Shown piece after piece: positions 44,119-52,924 of a DNA stretch of 64,000 bases. The stretch comes from Lachnospiraceae bacterium. GTDB taxonomy: Bacteria > Bacillota > Clostridia > Lachnospirales > Lachnospiraceae. A model generated the notes under the pieces. That model was not told the DNA's origin. It saw nothing but the letters and a program-made list of their open reading frames with translations, and did not search any database. Location of the stretch: assembly GCA_017461775.1 (NCBI GenBank), contig JAFTXD010000138.1:1-64000 (forward strand), written 5' to 3'. Every line of letters begins with the position of its first letter. Positions within the stretch are counted from its first letter, which is position 1. The position numbers were made by a program, and so were the translations under genes.

Positions 44119-45233
44119 TGAATAGAATATTATTTATTTTTGAATTAAGCATTTTTGAACTAAAAAAGAGCATTAAGATAAATGTTTTAGTGTTTTGCTC
44201 TCTTGCTGTGGGCTTGTTACTTCCCTTGATGGCTCTTGCAAATATTAATGTATTTTATCTGAATATAAAGAATCTGTACCCCAATATCAGTAGAAATACA
44301 TACTTTTGTAATGTGAAGGCGGAGCATTTGACGGAAGATGCCTATCTGGACATTAGGAAAAGTCTGGAACTTGTAAAAATCGGAGGATGTGAAAATACAT
44401 CTGATAAAATAGCCATAGATGATACGGTGATACAGGATGCATTATGTGTGGTATCCGGGGAATTCTTGGATTTTGTAACATATGATGTGTTGGAAGGTGA
44501 AAGTATAGTATTAGGAGGAAACGGATACGAAAAGATATGTATGGTAGAAGAGAGCTTCTTCTCTACATATAAGGTTTCAGCAGGGCTGGGAGATTCGCTG
44601 GAAGTGGAGGGAGTAAACTATGTCATAGTCGGAATCTTCCGCTCCATGGATTTCGTTAATAAAGTTCTTGTTCCATTAGAAGACTTTGAGAATAAAGGGA
44701 TTTCTGAGAAAAACAATTATACTATGTTTGTGCAGTGTAGGGAGCAGGAAGGAGAGGGGGTTCTTCAAGAAAAGCTACGGGAAAAACTGGGACAGGTACA
44801 GAACGTGGAAAGCATAGAGCATTATTATGAGAAGAAGAGAGCGCGCTGTATAGTGAATGCTTTATCTATTTTCGGAGCAACGATTCCCGTTACTTTATTT
44901 TCGTTGGTCAATTGCATTTTGGTTCTTTACGGAAAAGTGATAAAGATGAAGTATGAAACCGGAATCAAAATTGCATTTGGTGCAAAACAAGGGGATTTAT
45001 TGTTATCTTACTTTTTTGAAACCAGTATTCTTGCGCTGGGGGCCTACCTTTTGGATATTATGCTGATGCCGTTGATTGCCAGGACAACTCCCGCAGGCTT
45101 TATTTTGAAGTTTGATGGGACCGTGTATGTGTGTGGGCTGTTCATGGTAGAGTTACTGTGTCTTGTCATAAGTAAAGGTCTGGTATGGAAGGTCACAAGA
45201 TTGGATATAGCATCTGTGTTGAAGGGAGAATAA
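44118..45233 (+). CDS. FtsX-like ABC permease 1
   Basis: 371 residues. Membrane segment at about 20-45 (INVLVFCSLAVGLLLPLMAL), a long extracytoplasmic MacB-like domain (about 50-235), then three C-terminal membrane segments (AATIPVTLF region, SYFFETSILALGAYLLDIML, YVCGLFMVELLCLVI). This is the FtsX/MacB topology used in peptide, lipoprotein and signal-export transporters that work by mechanotransmission rather than a channel. Overlaps the propeller gene by one base. Confidence 0.8.
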   Translation: MNRILFIFELSIFELKKSIKINVLVFCSLAVGLLLPLMALANINVFYLNIKNLYPNISRNTYFCNVKAEHLTEDAYLDIRKSLELVKIGGCENTSDKIAIDDTVIQDALCVVSGEFLDFVTYDVLEGESIVLGGNGYEKICMVEESFFSTYKVSAGLGDSLEVEGVNYVIVGIFRSMDFVNKVLVPLEDFENKGISEKNNYTMFVQCREQEGEGVLQEKLREKLGQVQNVESIEHYYEKKRARCIVNALSIFGATIPVTLFSLVNCILVLYGKVIKMKYETGIKIAFGAKQGDLLLSYFFETSILALGAYLLDIMLMPLIARTTPAGFILKFDGTVYVCGLFMVELLCLVISKGLVWKVTRLDIASVLKGE

Positions 45234-45235
45234 TT

Positions 45236-46420
45236 GTGGAATATATATTGAACAGAGCTATCCGTCGACTATGGTGGAATAGAAAAATATATGGGTTTAT
45301 TTTGATAGAGCTGGTGGCGGGCTTGGTAATCATTGCCAGTCAGATAAATGTCACGATTGGGATTAGGCAGCGGTTGAATGATTATGAGGGGCAGTTCAAT
45401 GAAAAAGGGATTACTATAAATGCATATGTGGGTGACGAGAGCAATCTTACAGAATTGGCGCTGCCTATGGATAAGGCTGACATAGATTATATTAAGGGAA
45501 AGTATGAAAAGCAGGTAGAGGTGTCTTATATCTCCTACGGAAGCGTATATTTTAATGGAATTGACAGTGTTTCGTTGGTAGGAATGTCGCAAGCAGCATT
45601 ACATAATTTATCTGGCATCGAGGGGACGGAGGAAGGTAATGTTGTATATATGGGGAGTGAGGCCATGGCGCATCTCGGTAAGGATGTCATTGATATTGGC
45701 GAAGGCGAAGTCGTGATTAGTACGGAGAAAATCCAGGTAAATGGAGAAGAGTACATAGTTAAGCCAATTGATAAGGAATATTCACATACGATTGTATCTT
45801 TCGCATCGTTGGCGCAGGAGGATTGGGCGATAAGTGATTGTATTATTATACCCATTTCTCTGCAGCCGATATTTGAAAAGCATAATATCTTTTACAATTC
45901 CATGATGGAACTGATTCCTACGGATAAGACAGAGGAAGGAGATACGGTGGGAATTGTAAATGATATTTTGGAATATTTGTCTCAGAAGCATAAGGACTAC
46001 TCTTACGAGGCAGTTGATAAAATACAGGAATACAAGAGCAATAGTCAAGATTTAAGTAGTACAATGGAATTGTTGTCCTGGGTTGCGGAAGTTTTTTTGT
46101 TACTAATTGTAGTAGGGATGATTGGTGTGCTATTGATTCTGCTGGACAAGAGGGAGAAGGATATTATTATCAGTGTCTGGGTAGGTGCAGATAGGTGGAA
46201 GTTACATTTAGAGCTGCTATTGGAAATGTTAATATTGTGCTTTACAGCAGGGGGTATTTCGCTGTTTTTTGCATGGGTAATTTCTCCACATCTAAGCTGT
46301 TCTCAATATAGTGTCGGAATGTGTTCGCAGGCAGTCGGAGTAATTCTTGTAATATGTTTTTTGATTTCGGTGATTACATGTTCTATAGTTCAGTTATGCA
46401 GCAAAAAGGTAAGGGTCTAG
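45236..46420 (+). CDS. FtsX-like ABC permease 2
   Basis: 394 residues from the GTG at 45236, which follows AGGGAGAA and lies two bases after the previous stop; the longer ORF start at 45185 is inside the previous gene. One N-terminal membrane segment (IYGFILIELVAGLVIIASQI), an outer domain (about 40-275), and three C-terminal segments (VFLLLIVVGMIGVLLILL, MLILCFTAGGISLFFAWVI, AVGVILVICFLISVI). Paired with permease 1, probably as a heterodimer. Confidence 0.78.
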   Translation: MEYILNRAIRRLWWNRKIYGFILIELVAGLVIIASQINVTIGIRQRLNDYEGQFNEKGITINAYVGDESNLTELALPMDKADIDYIKGKYEKQVEVSYISYGSVYFNGIDSVSLVGMSQAALHNLSGIEGTEEGNVVYMGSEAMAHLGKDVIDIGEGEVVISTEKIQVNGEEYIVKPIDKEYSHTIVSFASLAQEDWAISDCIIIPISLQPIFEKHNIFYNSMMELIPTDKTEEGDTVGIVNDILEYLSQKHKDYSYEAVDKIQEYKSNSQDLSSTMELLSWVAEVFLLLIVVGMIGVLLILLDKREKDIIISVWVGADRWKLHLELLLEMLILCFTAGGISLFFAWVISPHLSCSQYSVGMCSQAVGVILVICFLISVITCSIVQLCSKKVRV

Positions 46421-46440
46421 TGTAAAGAGGATTTTAGGAA

Positions 46441-47133
46441 ATGATAGAGATACAAAATTTAAAGAAGGTATATAAGTCAAAGAATATAGAAACCGTGGCA
46501 ATCAGGGATATTTCTCTGAGTATAAGTCAGGGAGAGTTTGTAATGATACTTGGACGTTCCGGCTGTGGTAAGACCACACTTTTGAATATCCTTGGAGGAA
46601 TAGATTCCATTACAGAAGGCAGTTATAGGTTTGAGGGGGTAGAGATTGGCAGGCTTAGAGGAGGGCAGATTGCCAAATTCCGGAATGAAAAAGTGGGATT
46701 CATTTTTCAGGCTTATCATCTCATAGAGGAATTGGATGCAATTCACAATGTGGAATTACCATTGGGATATGGCGGATGGGGAAGACAGGCAAGAAAAAAA
46801 AGAGCAGAAGAAGCTCTACAAAAGGTTGGTTTGGAGACGCGAATGACCTTTTATCCCAGCCAGCTTTCTGGTGGACAGCAGCAAAGAGTCGCCATTGCAC
46901 GTGCGATTGTAAACTGCCCAAAAGTAATTCTTGCGGATGAGCCCACGGGGAATCTGGATGAGGAAAATTGTCATAGTATCATGGAGCTTTTAACACATTT
47001 GAATGAGAGCGGAACTACTATAGTTATGGTTACCCATGATACCAGTTTAATTAAGTATGCATCACGAGTAATATGTATAAACGATGGAGAAGTTATAAGG
47101 GAAGAATTTAACCGGAACGAAAAGGAAGAATAA
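46441..47133 (+). CDS. ABC transporter ATPase, MacB/LolD type
   Basis: 230 residues. Walker [17 protein letters not shown] near residue 35, Q-loop [16 protein letters not shown], signature [14 protein letters not shown] near 141, Walker [16 protein letters not shown], and H-loop VMVTHD. GNLD after Walker B is typical of MacB/LolD/FtsE-type ATPases, matching the two FtsX-like permeases. Last gene of the island operon, followed by a terminator at 47191. Confidence 0.93.
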   Translation: MIEIQNLKKVYKSKNIETVAIRDISLSISQGEFVMILGRSGCGKTTLLNILGGIDSITEGSYRFEGVEIGRLRGGQIAKFRNEKVGFIFQAYHLIEELDAIHNVELPLGYGGWGRQARKKRAEEALQKVGLETRMTFYPSQLSGGQQQRVAIARAIVNCPKVILADEPTGNLDEENCHSIMELLTHLNESGTTIVMVTHDTSLIKYASRVICINDGEVIREEFNRNEKEE

Positions 47134-47190
47134 GGGGTAGTGCTCGGTGAGACATATGAGCGTGGGATGTATGACAGTTTTTGGTTGAAC

Positions 47191-47233
47191 AAGCCTTGTT
47201 TTGCGTAAGAAAAGACGTAAGCAGGGCTTTTTT
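47191..47233 (+). terminator. Intrinsic terminator of ABC operon
   Basis: AAGCCTTGTTTTGCGT pairs with ACGTAAGCAGGGCTT (G-U pairs and one bulge), then six T. Confidence 0.75.
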
Positions 47234-47267
47234 ATGTTTTTGGGTATATGCCTAGCAGAATTATTTC

Positions 47268-47296
47268 TTGCTTTTGGGGGAAATTCGGATTATGCT
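47268..47296 (+). promoter_or_regulatory. Promoter of GH3 gene
   Basis: TTGCTT, 17 bases, TATGCT, about 49 bases before the chosen ATG. Confidence 0.6.
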
Positions 47297-47344
47297 TCAA
47301 TTAAAGGGATAGCAGGGGAAACTGCAGGAGGTATAGATTGGAGC

Positions 47345-49465
47345 ATGAGAAACCGAGAGGAAGCAAGGCAAAAAGCCAAAGAATTAGTAAGCAAAATGAC
47401 TGTGGAGGAAAAAGCAAGCCAGCTGCGTCACAATGCACCGGCGATTCCAAGATTAAATGTGCCGGAATATAACTGGTGGAGCGAGGCACTGCATGGTGTA
47501 GCCAGAGCGGGACTTGCCACCAGTTTTCCCCAGGCCATCGGTATGGCTGCCAGCTTTGATAAGGAACTTTTATTCCAGGTGGGAGAAGCCATTGCTACGG
47601 AAGGACGTGCAAAATACAATATGTTTTCCTCCGAGGGAGACCGTGGGATTTACAAGGGACTGACCTTCTGGGCACCTAATATCAATATTTTCCGAGACCC
47701 CAGATGGGGCAGAGGACACGAAACCTACGGAGAGGATCCCTACCTTACAGGAGAACTGGGCAAGGCCTTTGTGCAAGGCCTGCAGGGGGATGGTGAGGTT
47801 TTAAAGGCCGCAGCCTGTGCCAAGCATTTTGCGGTACATTCCGGACCAGAGGGAGACCGCCATCATTTCGATGCGGTGGTAAGTGATAAGGATTTGTGGG
47901 AGACTTACCTTCCTGCCTTTGAAAAGCTGGTGAAGGAGGCTGAGGTAGAAGCTGTCATGGGAGCTTATAACAGGACAAATGGAGAGCCTTGCTGTGCAAA
48001 TACCCCTTTGATGGAGGAAATTTTGCGTGGACAGTGGGATTTTCAGGGACATTTTGTGTCCGATTGCTGGGCAATCCGGGATTTCCATACGGAGCATATG
48101 GTGACAGATACCCCGGAGGAATCGGCGGCATTGGCGCTGAAAAAGGGCTGTGATGTGAACTGTGGTAACACCTATTTACATATGCTTTCCGCCTATGAAA
48201 AGGGGCTGGTAACCGAGGAGGAAATCACCAGGGCTGCGGAGCGTTTATTTACTACCAGATATTTGTTGGGACTTTTTGATGGTTGTGAGTATGATGAAAT
48301 TGGCTATGATAGGGTGGAGTGTGAGGAGCATTTGGCTTTGGCAGACAAGGCTACCGCCAAAAGTGTAGTCCTCTTAAAGAATAACGGTGTTCTGCCGCTG
48401 AAGAAGGATGCACTGAAAACCATCGGAGTCATTGGGCCGAATGCCAATAATAGAGAAGCTTTAATCGGTAATTATTTCGGAACTTCTTCCAGATACATCA
48501 CTGTGCTGGAGGGTATTCAGGACGCTGTGAAGGATTTCGCCAAGGTGCTTTATGCAGAGGGTAGTCATTTGTTCAAAGACAAGGTGCGTGGTGGCTTAAA
48601 GGAAGCTGCTTATGTGGCAAAAAACAGTGATGTGGTGCTTTTGTGTGTAGGACTGGATGCCACCTTAGAAGGAGAGCAGGGAGATACCGGCAACAGTGAT
48701 GCTGCGGGAGACAAGCTGGATTTATTACTGCCCAAGGTACAGAGAGATTTGATAGAAGAGGTGCTGGCAGTAGGCAAGCCCACCATTATCCTGAATATGA
48801 CCGGAAGTGCCATGGATCTTCGTTTGGAGCAGGAGAAAGCCGATGCCATCCTGCAGCTTTGGTATCCCGGAGCGAGAGGCGGAAAGGTGATAGCGGACAT
48901 CCTGTTTGGAGAGATTTCCCCTTCCGGAAAGCTTCCGGTGACCTTCTACAAGGAGACGGCAGATTTGCCGGATTTCAAGGACTACTCCATGAAGGGTAGA
49001 ACCTACCGTTATCTGGAGAAGGAGCCGTTATATCCTTTCGGCTACGGTCTGACCTACGGGGATGTAAATATCAAAAAGGTGTTTTTTGATAATGCTATCA
49101 TTCAGCATGGTGATAGGATTTCTTTGGATACAGATGGAGCAGTAGAATTTGTGGTAGAGCTGGAGAATTGCAACGGCGTAGCTACTGATGAGGTATTGCA
49201 GGTTTATGTGAAGGCTGTGGAGGATGCAGATGAGGTGCCGAATGGTAAGCTGGCGGGGATGACGCGCGTGCATGTGAGCGGTAATGGAACGGTAAGCTGC
49301 ACGATAACCATGGATAAGAGTGCCTTTACCGTTGTGGATGAAAAGGGATGCCGCAGAAATGCAAAGGGCCCCTTTGAAATCAGTATCGGTTTCGGACAGC
49401 CGGATGCGAGAACTTCGTCTTTAATGGGGAAAGAGTGTGTAAGGGTTACTATAATGAATAAGTAA
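47345..49465 (+). CDS. GH3 beta-xylosidase/beta-glucosidase-like enzyme
   Basis: 706 residues from the ATG at 47345 (AGGAGG 13 bases upstream). An ORF reaching 47201 covers a terminator and a promoter, so its apparent N-terminal hydrophobic stretch is not a real signal peptide. GH3 N-domain: NWWSEALHGVARAG is typical of the beta-xylosidase/arabinofuranosidase branch; KHFAVHSGPEGDRHHFDA is conserved; FVSDCWAIRDF contains the catalytic Asp near residue 240. C-domain (about 340-580, GVLPLKKDALKTIGVIGPNA) and a fibronectin-like C-terminus (about 590-706). Probably cytoplasmic, releasing xylose from imported xylo-oligosaccharides. Xylulokinase lies 1.2 kb downstream. Confidence 0.85.
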   Translation: MRNREEARQKAKELVSKMTVEEKASQLRHNAPAIPRLNVPEYNWWSEALHGVARAGLATSFPQAIGMAASFDKELLFQVGEAIATEGRAKYNMFSSEGDRGIYKGLTFWAPNINIFRDPRWGRGHETYGEDPYLTGELGKAFVQGLQGDGEVLKAAACAKHFAVHSGPEGDRHHFDAVVSDKDLWETYLPAFEKLVKEAEVEAVMGAYNRTNGEPCCANTPLMEEILRGQWDFQGHFVSDCWAIRDFHTEHMVTDTPEESAALALKKGCDVNCGNTYLHMLSAYEKGLVTEEEITRAAERLFTTRYLLGLFDGCEYDEIGYDRVECEEHLALADKATAKSVVLLKNNGVLPLKKDALKTIGVIGPNANNREALIGNYFGTSSRYITVLEGIQDAVKDFAKVLYAEGSHLFKDKVRGGLKEAAYVAKNSDVVLLCVGLDATLEGEQGDTGNSDAAGDKLDLLLPKVQRDLIEEVLAVGKPTIILNMTGSAMDLRLEQEKADAILQLWYPGARGGKVIADILFGEISPSGKLPVTFYKETADLPDFKDYSMKGRTYRYLEKEPLYPFGYGLTYGDVNIKKVFFDNAIIQHGDRISLDTDGAVEFVVELENCNGVATDEVLQVYVKAVEDADEVPNGKLAGMTRVHVSGNGTVSCTITMDKSAFTVVDEKGCRRNAKGPFEISIGFGQPDARTSSLMGKECVRVTIMNK

Positions 49466-49484
49466 AATAATTAATAAAATTATC

Positions 49485-49513
49485 TTGTCAAATATAAAAG
49501 CGGATGCTATACT
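49485..49513 (+). promoter_or_regulatory. Promoter of Rpn-family gene inside GH3 terminator
   Basis: TTGTCA, 17 bases, TATACT. The spacer contains the 5' arm of the terminator hairpin. Confidence 0.65.
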
Positions 49514-49541
49514 AAGATTGCGTGTAAAGCATTCGCTTTTT
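49497..49541 (+). terminator. Intrinsic terminator after GH3 gene
   Basis: AAAGCGGATGC pairs with GCATTCGCTTT around a 21-base loop, then T-rich sequence. Confidence 0.7.
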
Positions 49542-49606
49542 CGTCATTTCTTTTAGAACCGTTCGGTTCATTTTCTCAAATTTACTAATTTCAGAAGGAG
49601 GTTTTT

Positions 49607-50464
49607 ATGGGGGAAAATCATGTGAACAGACAGTATAAGGACAGGCTGTTTAAATTTATTTTTCAGGAGAAGGAGGATTTGCTGGAATTATATAATGCAG
49701 TGAACAATACCAATTACACCAATCCGGAAGATATGGAGATTAACACTCTGGAGGATGTAGTGTATATGGGAATGAAAAATGATACATCCTTTTTGATTAA
49801 GAGTGTACTGAATCTATATGAGCATCAGAGTACCTTTAGTCCCAATCTGCCCTTGCGAGGATTGTTTTATTTTTCCAAGCTGTATCAGAAGATTGTGGGG
49901 AATAAGCGGGATATTTACAGCAGCAAAATTATTGAGCTGCCGTACCCACAGTTTGTGGTGTTTTACAATGGAACAAAGGAGGAGCCGGAACGTCAGATTT
50001 TGGAATTAAATGCAGCTTACCCGGAGGGAACTGACAAAGAAAATGCGGCTTTGCAGTGCCGTGCGGTTGTACTGAATATTAATTTGGGGTATAATGCTGA
50101 TATCATGAAGAAGTGTAAAAAACTTGAGGAGTATGCACTGTTCATTGCCACAATCAGAGCGTATTTGGAGGAGAAATATTCCATTGAAGACGCGGTTTCC
50201 GAGGCGATGGATTCGTGTATTCGGAAAGGAATCCTTGAGGAGATTTTGAGGAATCATCGGGAGGAGGTTCGGTCCATGGTATTGACAGAGTATGATGAGC
50301 AGGCGCACATTAAGAATGAGAGAGAGATTGCATTGAAAGAAGGAGAAGAGAAGGTCTCGAGATTAATGCAGTTATTATTGGAATCCGGTCGAACACAGGA
50401 GGCTTTGCAGGCGACTCTTGATGTAGAATATCGTGAGCTGCTTTATAAGGAATATCATATGTAG
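49607..50464 (+). CDS. Rpn-family PD-(D/E)XK nuclease / transposase-like
   Basis: 285 residues. The N-terminus (YKDRLFKFIFQEKEDLLELYNAVN) and SVLNLYEHQSTFSPNLPLR match the Rpn (recombination-promoting nuclease) group, which is common and multi-copy in Clostridia. The C-terminus is a charged coiled coil (EREIALKEGEEKVSRLMQLL). Rpn proteins stimulate recA-independent recombination in E. coli; some act with phage defence or as toxins. No inverted repeats flank it, so movement as an IS element is not supported. AAGGAGG precedes the ATG. Confidence 0.85.
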   Translation: MGENHVNRQYKDRLFKFIFQEKEDLLELYNAVNNTNYTNPEDMEINTLEDVVYMGMKNDTSFLIKSVLNLYEHQSTFSPNLPLRGLFYFSKLYQKIVGNKRDIYSSKIIELPYPQFVVFYNGTKEEPERQILELNAAYPEGTDKENAALQCRAVVLNINLGYNADIMKKCKKLEEYALFIATIRAYLEEKYSIEDAVSEAMDSCIRKGILEEILRNHREEVRSMVLTEYDEQAHIKNEREIALKEGEEKVSRLMQLLLESGRTQEALQATLDVEYRELLYKEYHM

Positions 50465-50715
50465 GAAAAGGAAAGCGCGTATCATGACCGGTATGCGCTT
50501 CTATCATGAGCCATGTGGACAATGCGTAAGCCGTATTGTCCACTGTCTAAGTATGCTCTTACGTGTGCAAGCACCCGACGAGCAATATTTAGCCACTGTC
50601 CAGCATGCCTCATTGCAACGCGCATATTTACACCTTTTATGTCTAATTAGTGTGGTTGTTTTTGACTGGTATGCCAGATAAAATAGAAGGTAAGTTCATA
50701 TAATGGGAGGTAAGC
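50465..50715. other. Intergenic region with two hairpins before xylB
   Basis: First hairpin AAGCGCGTA/TATGCGCTT (50473-50500), probably the Rpn terminator. Second hairpin GTGGACAAT/ATTGTCCAC (50515-50543), extended by three inner pairs. The rest shows no clear gene, promoter or cre-like site. A 47-codon minus-strand ORF (50482-50625) crosses both hairpins and is doubtful. Confidence 0.5.
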
Positions 50716-52185
50716 ATGCTTTACATAGGTATTGATTTAGGTACATCCGCAGTAAAATTATTACTGATGGATAGCGAAGGTAATATTAAGAATATTGTTT
50801 CCAAGGAATATCCGTTATATTTTCCACATCCGGGCTGGTCGGAGCAGAAGCCGGAGGACTGGTATGAGCAGACCATGCTTGGTATCGAGGAGCTTCTTGC
50901 GGGAGCGGATAAGAGCCAGGTGGCAGGAATCAGCTTTGGCGGACAGATGCATGGTCTGGTTATTTTAGATGAAAATGATGAGGTAATCCGTCCCGCAATT
51001 CTGTGGAACGACGGCCGTACCACGGAGGAGTGCGATTATTTAAATAATGTAATTGGTAAGGAGAAGCTTTCTGAGTATACTGCAAATATTTCCTTTACCG
51101 GCTTTACCGCACCGAAGATTTTGTGGGTGAAAAATAAGGAGCCGGAGAATTTTGCAAGAATCAAGAAGATTATGCTTCCGAAGGATTATATTGCATATAA
51201 GTTGACCGGTGTACATTGTACGGATGTGTCCGATGCATCCGGTATGTTGGTATTTGATGTAAAGAATCGTAAGTGGTCCAAGGAAATGTGTGATATTTGC
51301 GGAATCAGTGAAGAACAGCTGGCGACCTGCTACGAAAGCTATGAAGCAGTAGGTACGGTTCTGCCGGAAATCGCAGCTAAGCTGGGCATCCCGGAAACTG
51401 TGAAGGTAGCAGCCGGCGCCGGAGATAATGCGGCAGCAGCAGTAGGTACCGGTACAGTAGGTGACGGAATGTGTAATATTTCCCTGGGAACCAGCGGAAC
51501 CGTCTTTATTTCTTCTAGGAATTTCGGCGTGGATAAGTTTAATGCACTTCACTCCTTTGCTCATGCAGACGGCAGCTATCACTTAATGGGCTGTATGCTC
51601 AGTGCGGCAAGCTGTAATAAGTGGTGGATGGATGAAATATTAAAGACCAAGGATTATGGCGCTGAGCAGGCAGGTATTGAGAAGCTGGGTGAGAATCACG
51701 TATATTTTCTTCCTTACCTGATGGGTGAGCGTTCCCCACACAATGACCCGGCGGCAAGAGGAACCTTTATCGGTATGACCATGGATACGACCAGAGAGGA
51801 TATGACCCAGGCAGTGCTGGAAGGCGTGGCATATGCTCTTCGTGATTCCTTTGAGGTAGCTAAGGAGTTGGGAATCAAGATTGAAAGAACTAAGATTTGC
51901 GGCGGTGGTGCAAAGAGTCCTCTTTGGAAGAAGATGATTGCCAATATTTTAAATATCAAGGTGGATATTATCGAAAGCGAGGAAGGACCGGCAATGGGTG
52001 GTGCCATGCTTGCAGCAGTTGCCTGCGGTGAGTATGCTTCTGTAGAAGAAATCGCTGCAAAGATTGTAAAGGTGGTAGATACCGTGGAGCCTACTCCGGA
52101 GCTTGCAGAAAAATACGAAGCACGTTATCAGCAGTTCAAGCAGATTTATCCTGCACTGAAGCCTGTATTTCAAGTGATTAAATAA
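50716..52185 (+). CDS. xylB: Xylulokinase (FGGY family)
   Basis: 489 residues, normal. Phosphorylates D-xylulose for the pentose phosphate pathway. N-terminal ASKHA phosphate loop YIGIDLGTSAVKLLLMD; sugar-binding SFGGQMHGLVILD near residue 75; GDNAAAAVGTGTVGDG and SLGTSGTVF; C-terminal FGGY signature around KICGGGAKSPLWKKMIANI. GGAGGT precedes the ATG. Heads a unit with DUF4867 and an isomerase-like gene. Confidence 0.95.
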   Translation: MLYIGIDLGTSAVKLLLMDSEGNIKNIVSKEYPLYFPHPGWSEQKPEDWYEQTMLGIEELLAGADKSQVAGISFGGQMHGLVILDENDEVIRPAILWNDGRTTEECDYLNNVIGKEKLSEYTANISFTGFTAPKILWVKNKEPENFARIKKIMLPKDYIAYKLTGVHCTDVSDASGMLVFDVKNRKWSKEMCDICGISEEQLATCYESYEAVGTVLPEIAAKLGIPETVKVAAGAGDNAAAAVGTGTVGDGMCNISLGTSGTVFISSRNFGVDKFNALHSFAHADGSYHLMGCMLSAASCNKWWMDEILKTKDYGAEQAGIEKLGENHVYFLPYLMGERSPHNDPAARGTFIGMTMDTTREDMTQAVLEGVAYALRDSFEVAKELGIKIERTKICGGGAKSPLWKKMIANILNIKVDIIESEEGPAMGGAMLAAVACGEYASVEEIAAKIVKVVDTVEPTPELAEKYEARYQQFKQIYPALKPVFQVIK

Positions 52186-52198
52186 AGGAGATACTGCC

Positions 52199-52840
52199 AT
52201 GAAAATTTTATCCGTAAATGATAAAGAGTTTAAGAAATACGGTCGAGTGATTAATAATGTGGATTTGACAGAGTTGGTAGAGGCTTTGTCTAAGACCGAG
52301 GTGACCGACGGTGTGGTATATGAGCCATCCGTAGCATCCTTGGAGGCTACCAATGCTTTTGAGCCTCTTTCCAGCATTGTATATGGTGAGATGCCCATTC
52401 AGATTGGATTCTGTAACGGTCATAATGATTTATTAAATGCCGTGGAGTATCATAGAGATTCGGAGCTTAATATCGCAGCTACCGATGCTATTTTGGTAGT
52501 AGGCATGCAGCAGGATATCGAAGAGGATTTTACCTACGACACAGGAAAAATGGAGGCGTTTTTACTTCCAGCAGGTGTGGGTGTGGAAATCTATGGAACC
52601 ACTCTTCACTATGCGCCATGCAGTGTAGATGGCAAGGGCTTCCAGGTAGCAATCGTACTTCCTAAGGGGACTAATTATCCGTTAAAGGCAAAGCATGCAG
52701 GCGTAAGCGCAGTAGCTGCTAAGAATGAGGATGCGCTTCTTGCCGCAGTGAATAAGTGGCTGATTGGTCATGCCGAGGGTGGTCATGATGAAACCATACA
52801 TATTGGTTTAAAGGGGAAGAATTTAAACGTTAATGAATAG
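52199..52840 (+). CDS. DUF4867 family protein
   Basis: 213 residues matching DUF4867 (start KILSVNDKEFKKYGRVI; cupin-like core with FLLPAGVGVEIYGTTLHYAPC). Function unknown. It sits 13 bases after xylB and before a sugar isomerase-like gene; a role as mutarotase- or isomerase-like partner in aldose use is suggested by position and by its beta-rich, His-containing core (YGTTLHY), but this is inference. Confidence 0.85.
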   Translation: MKILSVNDKEFKKYGRVINNVDLTELVEALSKTEVTDGVVYEPSVASLEATNAFEPLSSIVYGEMPIQIGFCNGHNDLLNAVEYHRDSELNIAATDAILVVGMQQDIEEDFTYDTGKMEAFLLPAGVGVEIYGTTLHYAPCSVDGKGFQVAIVLPKGTNYPLKAKHAGVSAVAAKNEDALLAAVNKWLIGHAEGGHDETIHIGLKGKNLNVNE

Positions 52841-52857
52841 TTTGGTATGTCCGACTA

Positions 52858-52885
52858 TTGAAAATCACAACGAAAGTTGTATAAT
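52858..52885 (+). promoter_or_regulatory. Internal promoter before isomerase gene
   Basis: TTGAAA, 16 bases, TATAAT, 40 bases before the isomerase ATG. Suggests extra expression of the isomerase beyond the xylB transcript. Confidence 0.7.
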
Positions 52886-52924
52886 AAAACTAGCTATTTT
52901 GCGCACACACAGGAGGGTATGAAG

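Noticed and set aside
49607..50464. Insertion sequence carrying the Rpn-family gene
   Set aside because: No terminal inverted repeats or target duplications are visible on either side.
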